A DNA stretch of 10,942 nt from Thermoprotei archaeon (GTDB lineage Archaea; Thermoproteota; Thermoprotei; Thermofilales; B20-G17). Under the pieces are notes generated by a model that did no database searches, had not been told where the DNA came from, and saw only the letters and a list, made by a program, of their open reading frames with translations. Shown piece after piece: positions 1 to 5,969 of the stretch. The DNA lies in contig QMSC01000029.1 in the NCBI GenBank assembly GCA_003649515.1, forward strand, positions 1 to 10,942, given 5' to 3'. Made by a program: the position numbers and the translations under genes. Each line of letters begins with the position of its first letter. Position 1 is the first letter of the stretch.

Positions 1-478
1 AGACCTTCTAATAGCACCTGTTTGGGTTCCCGGCTTAAATGATGCCGAAATACCTAGGATTATAGATTATGCCCTTAAAATAGGGGCAGGAAAGACTTGG
101 CCTCCCCTTGGAATACAGAAATACGTTCCTCATAAGTTTGGGAGAAAGCCCAAACGCGTTAGTCCAATGACTTGGTATAAATTCTACCAGAAGCTGAGAG
201 AGTGGGAGGAGGAATATGGGGTAAAGCTTGTGCTAAGACCTGATGATTTCAATATATACAAGGTTAAGCCTTTACCTCCTGTATTTGAGCTAGGAGAGAA
301 AACCACGGTAAAAATTGTAGGGCCGGGATGGTTGAAGAGGGAGTGGCTTGCGGTAGCCAGAAATAGAGTCGTAACCCTCGTCGATGTACCCGATATGCCT
401 CCCCCCGTAGGTAAAAAGGCAAAGGTGGAGGTCATTAGGACAAAGCATAGTATCTATATAGCTAAGCTAACCGCATGA
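1..478 (+). CDS. Radical SAM protein with C-terminal TRAM-like domain (3' part only)
   Basis: The reading frame is open from base 2 to a TGA at 476-478, so the gene begins upstream of the window; 158 residues are visible. The N-terminal visible part reads PVWVPGLNDAEIPRIIDYAL, then GAGKTWPPLGIQKYVPHKFG. I recognise this as the C-terminal half of the radical SAM barrel of an uncharacterised archaeal Fe-S oxidoreductase family (I believe COG2100, from memory). The last 65 or so residues (VFELGEKTTVKIVGPGWLKR onward) look like a small beta-barrel of the TRAM/OB type, often an RNA-binding add-on. The CxxxCxxC cluster motif would lie upstream and cannot be checked. An internal ATG at 167 is not the start, because the conserved sequence runs through it. 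The substrate is unknown; the TRAM-like tail suggests RNA, which is inference. Confidence 0.82.
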   Translation, partial: DLLIAPVWVPGLNDAEIPRIIDYALKIGAGKTWPPLGIQKYVPHKFGRKPKRVSPMTWYKFYQKLREWEEEYGVKLVLRPDDFNIYKVKPLPPVFELGEKTTVKIVGPGWLKREWLAVARNRVVTLVDVPDMPPPVGKKAKVEVIRTKHSIYIAKLTA

Positions 479-530
479 CTGTTCTACTCCGATAAGTATT
501 CAGCATTCTTGAAGACTCTGAGTTCTCCGC

Positions 531-550
531 TACTAAAAAAGTAAAAGAAG
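531..550 (-). terminator. T-rich putative terminator of the minus-strand sRNA
   Basis: Read on the minus strand this stretch is pyrimidine-rich with a run of six T (535-540) preceded by further T-runs. Archaeal transcription commonly ends in such T-tracts without a hairpin. It lies about 25-40 nt beyond the D-box end of the candidate C/D RNA and could end that transcript. It could equally be chance AT-richness. Confidence 0.3.
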
Positions 551-572
551 TTTATAAATGAGAGCCGCCTAC

Positions 573-640
573 ACTGCGGCGTCAGAGTGCTGCCATTTAA
601 TCACAAGTCAGCTCATAGCCCGATCTCCATCCGCCGCAGT
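573..640 (-). ncRNA. Candidate archaeal C/D-box guide sRNA
   Basis: On the minus strand, 5' to 3': terminal stem actgcggcg (640-632), one G, C-box-like atggaga (630-624), a 12-nt spacer (623-612), D' box ctga (611-608), 3 nt, C'-like gtgatta (604-598), a 12-nt spacer (597-586), D box ctga (585-582), then cgccgcagt (581-573), which pairs perfectly (9 bp) with the first stem. Two equal 12-nt spacers, a 3-nt D'-C' gap and a stem flush with the D box are the expected archaeal C/D sRNA geometry. Such RNAs bind L7Ae, Nop5 and fibrillarin and guide 2'-O-methylation of rRNA or tRNA. The weak point is the C box, which differs from RUGAUGA at two positions; the C' box differs at one. A minus-strand TATA-like box lies at 675-682 and a T-tract follows. 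A competing hairpin, gccgc/gcggc (564-568 and 576-580), overlaps the 3' end. Confidence 0.5.
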
Positions 641-674
641 TACCCCCCGCCGTGAATTTATTTCCCCAACGAGA

Positions 675-682
675 ATATAAAG
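675..682 (-). promoter_or_regulatory. TATA-like box for the minus-strand sRNA
   Basis: The minus strand reads ctttatat here, an archaeal TATA-like octamer. Its first base is 42 nt upstream of the 5' end of the candidate C/D RNA stem (640), slightly more than the 34-36 nt from TATA box to mature 5' end of the two tRNA genes in this window. Confidence 0.35.
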
Positions 683-749
683 TCTTCTCAGCACACGCAA
701 ATATGCCAAAAATGCTCTTATAAAATAAAAAGTGCAAAAATGGCAAAAA

Positions 750-757
750 CTTAAATA
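750..757 (+). promoter_or_regulatory. TATA box of the 45-aa peptide ORF
   Basis: This is cttaaata preceded by an A-rich BRE-like stretch, identical to the box upstream of ppsA. A start about 25 nt past its centre falls near 778, giving a leader of about 13 nt to the ATG at 792. Confidence 0.5.
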
Positions 758-791
758 AGGGATCTGACACATTTCTAAACGGGAACGAAAC

Positions 792-929
792 ATGAGGACC
801 TGGAAAATATTCATTAGGACCTTAGTCACAAACAAAGCACTAATAAAAATACTAATACTGGCCACCCTCCTGCTCATAGCACCCTATGCGCTAGCAGACA
901 AAGTAAATGACCCAGACCCCATACCCTAA
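792..929 (+). CDS. 45-aa putative secreted or membrane-anchored micropeptide
   Basis: ATG at 792 to TAA at 927-929 gives 45 residues. The N-terminus is basic (MRTWKIFIRTLVTNKALIK), followed by a hydrophobic core (ILILATLLLIAPYALA) and a polar, proline-rich tail (DKVNDPDPIP). The order basic-hydrophobic-ALA is that of a class I signal peptide. Cleavage after ALA (residue 35) would release a 10-residue acidic peptide; if uncleaved, it would be a single-pass membrane miniprotein. The ORF has a cttaaata TATA box at 750-757 and the short leader typical of its neighbours, with no Shine-Dalgarno site. The next gene downstream has its own TATA box, so this looks like an independent unit. I know no family for it. 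With only 45 codons it could still be chance, but signal-like composition plus promoter spacing makes that less likely. Confidence 0.45.
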   Translation: MRTWKIFIRTLVTNKALIKILILATLLLIAPYALADKVNDPDPIP

Positions 930-951
930 ACCTGCTACACGTTAGACCAGC

Positions 952-971
952 GTAAATTAAATCAAGTTTAC
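952..971 (+). promoter_or_regulatory. TATA box overlapped by a dyad, upstream of the HTH regulator gene
   Basis: taaattaa at 953-960 is a plausible TATA box. It sits inside an inverted repeat with arms gtaaa (952-956) and tttac (967-971). A start near 981 leaves about 14 nt to the ATG at 996. A dyad over a regulator gene's own TATA box could be an autorepression site; this is inferred from position. Confidence 0.35.
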
Positions 972-995
972 AAACCTTAAAGCGTGGAGTCTAAA

Positions 996-2006
996 ATGGG
1001 AGAGTTAATTAGAATAAAACCTCAAGAGTGGAGAGTGCTCAAAGCAATACCTGAAGCTCTGAGTATAAAGTGTATTACAGAAAAGACAGGTCTCCCTGAG
1101 TATACAGTTTCACGGCAATTAGAAAGACTGAGACAAAAGTTTAAGATAAGCTTTCAGCCCGCTTATCGAAAAATGAAGCTAATACCTCTTGCCGTGATAA
1201 TTCACCCAGTTTCTGATAATCCTCCTCCATTCACGGTTGCCGATAGACATCTTTTCGGCCCTACAGGCGAGTATGAACTCATAACAGCGATCCCTCCTGA
1301 AAGGGATGTTGATACATATCTTTCTCTTCTGCCGGGAAATCCTCTTTATATCATTACAGGTTACGAACAGATTTTTTGGCGCCCCGATAAAGCCGAACTA
1401 ACGCTCTATGTGGAAAAAGAGAAAACCATAATTCCTAAGCTTGCTCGAGTTAAAGAGAGAGTGAAAGTGTGGAGTGAAAAGAAAATTGATGTCAAGCCTG
1501 TACCTTCGGAGAAAATTGATGAATTAGACCTACTAATAATTAAAGAGAAACAGAAATATGCTTTTGAAAAGCTTAGAAAAATCTCTAGGCACACTGGAAT
1601 ATCTCATCAACTTCTTTCATACCATTTCAGGAAACATGTGATTAAACTCTGGGCTGGAAACCGTATAGGAGTTTTCCTCAATGCTAAGTTAGTGCCTTTT
1701 AGAATTTATGTATTGGAGGGTGATTTCGCTCCCGCAGTCGCTCGGACGTTAGTAGAGTTACCGTACTTTCATAGCTCGCTAATAGACGAAAATAGAGCGA
1801 TAGTACTCGCCCAACCTCTTTGCTCCCTTCAGCCTAGGCTATACAAACTCTTTCGCGAATTTAATGTGCGTCTACCATTTGGTGAATTGATAATGGAACT
1901 TAGATTAGAGAAGACAATTCCTGACTATACACAATTCTTCCAGGACGGAAAGTGGATTATTCCCGTTGAAGAATATCTGAGAACTAGGAGAAGAGATCGC
2001 AGATGA
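996..2006 (+). CDS. Duplicated winged-helix (HTH) transcriptional regulator
   Basis: The protein has 336 residues from the ATG at 996; a GTG four codons earlier (984) is an alternative. I chose the ATG because its distance from the TATA box matches other genes here. Two helix-turn-helix segments are visible. The first is near residues 12-50 (EWRVLKAIPEALSIKCITEK then TGLPEYTVSRQLERLRQKF). The second is near 175-220 (LLIIKEKQKYAFEKLRKISR then HTGISHQLLSYHFRKHVIKL). Each is followed by about 85 residues of alternating beta/alpha segments, so the protein looks like a tandem duplication of HTH plus a sensor-like domain, a plan seen in archaeal regulators loosely related to Lrp/AsnC. The C-terminus is very basic (RTRRRDRR). 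No ligand is predictable. Its stop codon overlaps the next gene's start (ATGA), so the two are probably co-transcribed and coupled in translation. Confidence 0.72.
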   Translation: MGELIRIKPQEWRVLKAIPEALSIKCITEKTGLPEYTVSRQLERLRQKFKISFQPAYRKMKLIPLAVIIHPVSDNPPPFTVADRHLFGPTGEYELITAIPPERDVDTYLSLLPGNPLYIITGYEQIFWRPDKAELTLYVEKEKTIIPKLARVKERVKVWSEKKIDVKPVPSEKIDELDLLIIKEKQKYAFEKLRKISRHTGISHQLLSYHFRKHVIKLWAGNRIGVFLNAKLVPFRIYVLEGDFAPAVARTLVELPYFHSSLIDENRAIVLAQPLCSLQPRLYKLFREFNVRLPFGELIMELRLEKTIPDYTQFFQDGKWIIPVEEYLRTRRRDRR

Positions 2007-2326
2007 TGACCGATAAAAGAAAAAGTAGTGAGAACATTGATGGAAGTAAAGTAGTGGAGCTTATCAGGAAAACTAATAGCAAGCTGGCGCCCCATTGGGA
2101 TAGGTTGCTGGCATACCATATGTCGAAGGCTGCAGGAAGAGGAGTCGATATATACGACTTGGCTCTAAAAGACCCCAAAGAGTTTAGAGAGCTCTTCATA
2201 AAGGCCTTTGGAGAGGTTGGATGGGAGCTATATAAAAGAGTACTGCTTAGAACAGCTTCAGAAATGAACTTAAACCCTATAGGTATACTAGCGCTGTTCG
2301 AGCAGTTGCCAGAAATGCCTTTTTAA
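2003..2326 (+). CDS. Small protein resembling an archaeal NitrOD5-type output domain
   Basis: The protein has 107 residues and starts at 2003, overlapping the regulator's stop by 4 bases; a second ATG at 2006 is equally possible. The core runs HWDRLLAYHMSKA, then DPKEFRELFIKAFGEVGWEL, then helical sequence to the end. The arrangement of a YH helix, a DPxxF turn and an FGE helix reminds me of the small helical NitrOD5-type output domain found in archaeal signalling proteins. That is recall of a pattern, not a search result. No metal site, signal peptide or membrane segment is visible. Overlap with an HTH regulator gene suggests that the two products act together, for example as DNA-binding protein and partner. 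It ends 24 bp before the convergent phosphatase-family gene. Confidence 0.6.
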   Translation: MMTDKRKSSENIDGSKVVELIRKTNSKLAPHWDRLLAYHMSKAAGRGVDIYDLALKDPKEFRELFIKAFGEVGWELYKRVLLRTASEMNLNPIGILALFEQLPEMPF

Positions 2327-2350
2327 ATTGAATTGTAACTGGTGCTACGG

Positions 2351-4264
2351 TCATTCTTCAAGTGAGTCAAATATTACTGAGCCCTCACATTGTTTGGGGA
2401 AGGGTAGGTCTAATAGATAAGCCACTGTTGGTGCAATATCAATAAGTCTCACAGGCACCTTGCGGTAATATCCTTGCCTTATCCCGGGACCATACAGTAT
2501 TAGCAGTGTATTTATGTCTTCGTTTAACGCATATCCACTGTGCTCGCTAGTGTGTTCTCGGAAGGGTTCTACGTATCTAAAGAGCTGCATATGCTCACTG
2601 CCAGTTTCACCCTCTTCCAGAATAGGTGTAACCATGGTCTCGTAGCCCATCCTTAAACAGTATACTACATCTCCGACATAGTCTCCGTAAAGTCCCAGAG
2701 CTGAGGCATCTTCTCTTTTAACAGCGAAAAGCACGGGATGCTCGCCCGTTCTAGGGTCCCTTATGCTGTACAAGAGATCGATGATCCTGTTCCTTAAAGC
2801 CTCATACTCGCTAGGATCGACTATACCCGTGGGCTCCCTATCCTTTAAGTTAATATAAATGTAATTTGACTCAACGGGTACAGCTTTAGATTTACTCCAA
2901 TCTATTTCTAGCTTGCCTGTCTTCTCGTTTCTCTTCACTGCTAGCAGTCCCTCTCTCAGAAGCAAGTTTCCGATTAGGAATCTGGAGTGATACTGCACGT
3001 GGCCATGATCCCCTATAACCACTAGCAAGGTATCCTTACCCATGAGCTCTAAGACCCTGCTCAAGATTCTATCAGCTAGCCTGAAAGTCTCCACGAATAG
3101 CCTCCACGACCTCTCCTTCTTCTTAGGATTGTGAAGCGGGTGGCTTTCATCTATTGAAGACCACACAATATGCAACATATAGTCTATGGGATGCCATTGG
3201 AATACGAATACATCCCAGGGATACTTCGCTGAAAGGTATTCTATGGCACGTAGTATCCACTCAGTGTGTTGTTGGTAGATCTCTAACTGTGTTTCAAGAT
3301 CGAACCAGCCATACCAAAGTTCCCTAGGACCAGTATACTCGAAATAGGGTCCTACATTCTCTAACAATTCGCGTGCCATTCTCTCTGGAACAGTAAATCC
3401 ATCCGTACGATGTATCTGATGCATGTAAAGCCTAAGTTCTACGGCATCAGGCGATAGGTGCAGGAGCTTGAATTTTGTAGCTCCTTCCACGCTCTTTCCC
3501 TCCGCAGAGAACTCATCGATCATCCAGTCGCTCCATTCTCCAACTTTAAGCTCAGTAAGCCTCGATGAGAAAGTCCTTTCCTTACAAACGGCTACAGTAT
3601 CGTATCTATCGTCGCCATAAACTAACAGGTAGTAGTCTTTAACTTTCTCCCCCTTCAAATTCCTAATACTGAGGACTGTCTCCAGAGGCTTTTTGGAACA
3701 GGTAGGCAGGCTTCTCCAGCCTGAAGCCTCCTCAAGTTTAACGACTGTTAAATTTTTAGCATCACCGGGAGCTTCCAAATGCTTTTTAAAGTTCTCGGTA
3801 GAAAAACAGTGAGGAGGGGCTATAGCAAACTGGCATACCCTTCCCGCGTAGCCAGCCTGCCCGTCTACTTGAATCCCCTCCTTTATCTTAGGAGGCCAAC
3901 TACCCGGGTACTTAAGTAATATCACTTTCTTACCAGCTTTTTCGGCCACCTCCCAAAGAGTTTCGGCTCGACAATACCTAGAATCAAAGCCGTCACGGCG
4001 CATATACAAAGGATCCTTCCTTAATCTAACGCTAAAGCCAGTAATGCCATGCGTGGATGGTGTAGCTCCAGTGGCCACTGAAACCCAGCCGCTCGCAGTC
4101 TGTGCCGGGACTGTAGGGATAACGTCTGAGACAAAGCCATGATCCATCAAGTATCTGAACGTTGGCAGATATCCCTGCCTTACAAGCTTCCTAACCCAAG
4201 CCGCATGAAGGGAATCAAAACAGGCGAGAATGACCTGTTTTGGTTTAGTGCTAGGTTTCTTCAT
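2351..4264 (-). CDS. Alkaline phosphatase superfamily protein (type I phosphodiesterase/nucleotide pyrophosphatase-like)
   Basis: This is a 637-residue hydrolase of the two-metal alkaline phosphatase fold. Residues in the expected order are: Asp17 in ILACFDSLH (metal); Thr56 in TVPAQTASGWVSVATG (probable nucleophile); His72 in STHGITGF; Asp361 and His365 in HPIDYMLHIVW (metal); Asp419-His420 in VVIGDHGH (metal); His575 in SEHSGYAL (metal). The C-terminal block VRLIDIAPTVAYLLDLPFP is typical of the family. The active site therefore looks complete. Residues 80-320 form a long region between the nucleophile block and the second metal block and contain several Cys. There is no signal peptide or transmembrane segment, so it is probably cytoplasmic. 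The substrate could be a phosphodiester, a nucleotide pyrophosphate or another phosphorylated compound; the sequence does not decide. It has its own TATA box and a nearly leaderless start. Confidence 0.85.
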   Translation of the reverse strand: MKKPSTKPKQVILACFDSLHAAWVRKLVRQGYLPTFRYLMDHGFVSDVIPTVPAQTASGWVSVATGATPSTHGITGFSVRLRKDPLYMRRDGFDSRYCRAETLWEVAEKAGKKVILLKYPGSWPPKIKEGIQVDGQAGYAGRVCQFAIAPPHCFSTENFKKHLEAPGDAKNLTVVKLEEASGWRSLPTCSKKPLETVLSIRNLKGEKVKDYYLLVYGDDRYDTVAVCKERTFSSRLTELKVGEWSDWMIDEFSAEGKSVEGATKFKLLHLSPDAVELRLYMHQIHRTDGFTVPERMARELLENVGPYFEYTGPRELWYGWFDLETQLEIYQQHTEWILRAIEYLSAKYPWDVFVFQWHPIDYMLHIVWSSIDESHPLHNPKKKERSWRLFVETFRLADRILSRVLELMGKDTLLVVIGDHGHVQYHSRFLIGNLLLREGLLAVKRNEKTGKLEIDWSKSKAVPVESNYIYINLKDREPTGIVDPSEYEALRNRIIDLLYSIRDPRTGEHPVLFAVKREDASALGLYGDYVGDVVYCLRMGYETMVTPILEEGETGSEHMQLFRYVEPFREHTSEHSGYALNEDINTLLILYGPGIRQGYYRKVPVRLIDIAPTVAYLLDLPFPKQCEGSVIFDSLEE

Positions 4265-4289
4265 GGAAGTTCTTGAAGCATATTAAGCC

Positions 4290-4297
4290 TATAAAAC
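4290..4297 (-). promoter_or_regulatory. TATA box of the phosphatase-superfamily gene
   Basis: The minus strand reads gttttata. The predicted start about 25 nt from its centre is within a few bases of the ATG (4264), implying an almost leaderless mRNA, in keeping with no Shine-Dalgarno site there. Confidence 0.45.
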
Positions 4298-4386
4298 TTC
4301 TGCTAAACCCGGACACTTGAACCATTAATTACGACGAGAGAGTAATATTTTTCAATTATTAAAGTGAGGATGTAGGAGACAGAATT

Positions 4387-4755
4387 CTATCGAGTACTTC
4401 CTGTTATAAGAGGCCTGATCTTATCTACAAGATCTTCAAGATCCTTAAAGACTATTAATTTTAAGTGTTCAAGCTCAACAATTCCCTCTGGGACCATTCT
4501 TCGATTACACTCGTTCACTAGGATAAATATTCGGGCATTTCTTACGTCTATGGCCTTGCTAAAGCACCTTAGGAAAGAAAAAACGTCGGGATTCGCCAGG
4601 TCGAAACATAGTAGCTCCTTCCTTTTTGATGCAATAAGGTCAAATGTATGATCGACGCCGCTAAAGCCTCTCAAAATACCGTTGAATTCCACGCTAAAGC
4701 CGTGCTCCTCCAGGAGGACTTTGAGTAGATTCCTCCAGTGATGCTCTTTTCCCAT
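4387..4755 (-). CDS. Mrr/PD-(D/E)XK-like small protein, probably catalytically degenerate
   Basis: The protein has 122 residues from the ATG at 4755. The frame is open to 4860, but the extra N-terminus looks unlike a protein. A gggtg Shine-Dalgarno site (4761-4765) lies 5 nt before this ATG, and a TATA box lies at 4814-4821, within the longer frame. The pattern is a helix (HHWRNLLKVLLEEHGFSVEF), a GFSGVDHTFDLIA strand with Asp39, and a second strand ELLCFDLANPD with Asp52, followed by alpha/beta repeats ending in IVFKDLEDLVDKIRPL. This is the core of archaeal Mrr-like restriction-endonuclease folds, which carry D...(E/D)xK. Here the lysine position is Ala54, so nuclease activity is doubtful; a binding or structural role is more likely. 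The fold assignment rests on pattern only. It is transcribed separately from both minus-strand neighbours. Confidence 0.6.
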   Translation of the reverse strand: MGKEHHWRNLLKVLLEEHGFSVEFNGILRGFSGVDHTFDLIASKRKELLCFDLANPDVFSFLRCFSKAIDVRNARIFILVNECNRRMVPEGIVELEHLKLIVFKDLEDLVDKIRPLITGSTR

Positions 4756-4760
4756 GGAAA

Positions 4761-4765
4761 CACCC
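4761..4765 (-). promoter_or_regulatory. Shine-Dalgarno site deciding the start at 4755
   Basis: The minus strand reads gggtg followed by 5 nt and ATG, matching the archaeal anti-SD (cacctcc). It supports the 122-aa start over the longer frame that opens at 4860. Confidence 0.5.
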
Positions 4766-4813
4766 TGACAGGGAGCCTGGAAGGAGCTTTGAAAAAGTAA
4801 AGGAGCATTACAG

Positions 4814-4821
4814 ATATAAAC
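4814..4821 (-). promoter_or_regulatory. TATA box of the Mrr-like gene
   Basis: The minus strand reads gtttatat, giving a predicted start near 4792 and a leader of about 37 nt containing the Shine-Dalgarno site. Confidence 0.4.
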
Positions 4822-4958
4822 CTTACTATTCAAAAGCAAAACTAATACCATAGATGTCATTATCTGAGAGAAACCGGTTAAAACACTAATAGTACTGTTT
4901 ACAAACTAAAATGAGAAATTGCTTAATAAACAAAAAACTCAGAAACATCTGCAAGGGC

Positions 4959-5744
4959 TTACAACTTTTCCATAAAGAATTCACAATATGGATCCCCAGC
5001 GGCAACGCACTTGGTCTCAATAAACCTAACATCAGTGCCCAAGAGCCCCGAGAGAAGGCCGCTTAAATGACCTCTAATGAAATGACTCATAGGTTTATAA
5101 GCTCCTCGAAAGGTAGAACATTCAACGGAGTCATACATTCTCAATACAACTCTAAACGCCTCCGGATTGCATTCAACTAGTTCAACACGAGCCCAACCAC
5201 TAGCCTGGTAATATTTTAGAACTTCTACCAAAAGATCCCAACCCCTAAGCCCCAGCTTCTCAGACATATATTTGGCAATGTACTTGCCGCCTGAGAAAGC
5301 CATATAATACAAGTACACTCCAGCTGCATCACTGAACTTTTCGTAAAGTCCCCTGAGCATCTCTTTAAAGTCACTTTCTAATAGAATCATTGAACGAACT
5401 CCCGGAAAAGTATAGAGGGGGAAACCAAACTCCTCCATCATAAAACCCTTTGCAGGAGAAGCCTTAAAGTAAACCTCTTCACCCGTAACAAACTCTAAAT
5501 CTCGTTTAATTTTTTCAACATCAATATCTAAGCCTGTCAAATCAGCAAAAGCGAAGACTGGAGCCCTTTCTTCCTCTGGAAAGGCATAGGCGCTGAGACT
5601 TAGGAGATTAACGCTATATCTCGAGAAAACCTCAAGGACCCTTCTAAGCTCACCAGGTCTGTTAGCAACCGTAAAATAGAACTCGTACAAAACCCTTCCC
5701 CGCGCGTGCATGATCCAAGGCAGATACTTTTCACTCAGTGACAT
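4959..5744 (-). CDS. ACT domain-V4R domain ligand-binding protein
   Basis: The protein has 261 residues. Residues about 20-95 (EFYFTVANRPGELRRVLEVF, SVNLLSLSA) form an ACT domain, a regulatory fold that usually binds amino acids. Residues about 105-260 form a V4R domain: a helical section (FKEMLRGLYEKFSDAAGVYL), GWARVELVE, MSHFIRGHLSGLLSGLLG, and the diagnostic tail ETKCVAAGDPYCEFFME with Cys246 and Cys254. V4R domains bind hydrophobic small molecules in bacterial XylR/DmpR-type regulators and occur in BchJ. There is no DNA-binding domain, so it is more likely a sensor or adaptor, or a small-molecule enzyme, than a repressor on its own. The start at 5744 is chosen because aggtg (5751-5755) lies 6 nt upstream; a GTG at 5753 would use part of that site. 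It is divergent from ppsA, so a link to PEP/pyruvate metabolism is possible but inferred from position only. Confidence 0.8.
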   Translation of the reverse strand: MSLSEKYLPWIMHARGRVLYEFYFTVANRPGELRRVLEVFSRYSVNLLSLSAYAFPEEERAPVFAFADLTGLDIDVEKIKRDLEFVTGEEVYFKASPAKGFMMEEFGFPLYTFPGVRSMILLESDFKEMLRGLYEKFSDAAGVYLYYMAFSGGKYIAKYMSEKLGLRGWDLLVEVLKYYQASGWARVELVECNPEAFRVVLRMYDSVECSTFRGAYKPMSHFIRGHLSGLLSGLLGTDVRFIETKCVAAGDPYCEFFMEKL

Positions 5745-5750
5745 GATAAG

Positions 5751-5755
5751 CACCT
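5751..5755 (-). promoter_or_regulatory. Shine-Dalgarno site of the ACT-V4R gene
   Basis: The minus strand reads aggtg, 6 nt before the ATG at 5744. It decides for this start against the in-frame GTG at 5753, which overlaps the site. Confidence 0.55.
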
Positions 5756-5784
5756 AATTGAACTCAGTGTTTTGACTAAAAAGG

Positions 5785-5794
5785 AATTTAAAAG
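5785..5794 (-). promoter_or_regulatory. TATA box of the ACT-V4R gene
   Basis: The minus strand reads cttttaaatt. The predicted start is near 5765, leaving a leader of about 20 nt that carries the Shine-Dalgarno site. Confidence 0.45.
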
Positions 5795-5861
5795 CCTAAC
5801 GTTTAAAACTATCCATGTAACACACATAATTAAAATATTTCAAAAAGGTTGAGAGCTAATA

Positions 5862-5878
5862 TCTCGAAGATCTTGAGA
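5862..5878. promoter_or_regulatory. Dyad in the ACT-V4R/ppsA divergent promoter region (possible operator)
   Basis: tctcgaagatcttgaga contains the perfect 8-bp palindrome aagatctt, flanked by tctc and gaga arms offset by one base. It lies between the two divergent TATA boxes, about 50 bp upstream of the ppsA box and about 70 bp behind the other. That placement suits a shared regulator site. No regulator is identified, and a dyad of this size can occur by chance. Confidence 0.3.
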
Positions 5879-5928
5879 AGAGAAAATGTTTCTGAAAAAC
5901 CGTCTAATGCTTTTCGAGTTTAGCAACG

Positions 5929-5936
5929 CTTAAATA
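5929..5936 (+). promoter_or_regulatory. TATA box of ppsA
   Basis: This is cttaaata. The predicted start near 5957 lies downstream of the ATG at 5952, so translation most likely begins at the second in-frame ATG (5970) with a leader of about 12 nt. Confidence 0.55.
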
Positions 5937-5969
5937 GAAACCCTGTTTTAGATGCATGGGCGATACAGA

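Noticed and set aside
551..580. Plus-strand TATA-like tttataaa followed by a GC-rich hairpin
   Set aside because: The octamer is its own reverse complement, so direction is ambiguous. No plus-strand RNA motif or ORF follows, while the minus strand offers a full C/D layout.
608..877. 89-codon minus-strand open frame
   Set aside because: It overlaps the candidate sRNA and the micropeptide gene on the other strand. Its translation is Cys/Phe/Ser-rich without domain-like pattern, and no promoter or ribosome site fits it.
4756..4860. N-terminal extension of the Mrr-like protein (start at 4860)
   Set aside because: The extension is unlike a protein N-terminus, contains the predicted TATA box, and is separated from the core by a clear Shine-Dalgarno site before the ATG at 4755.
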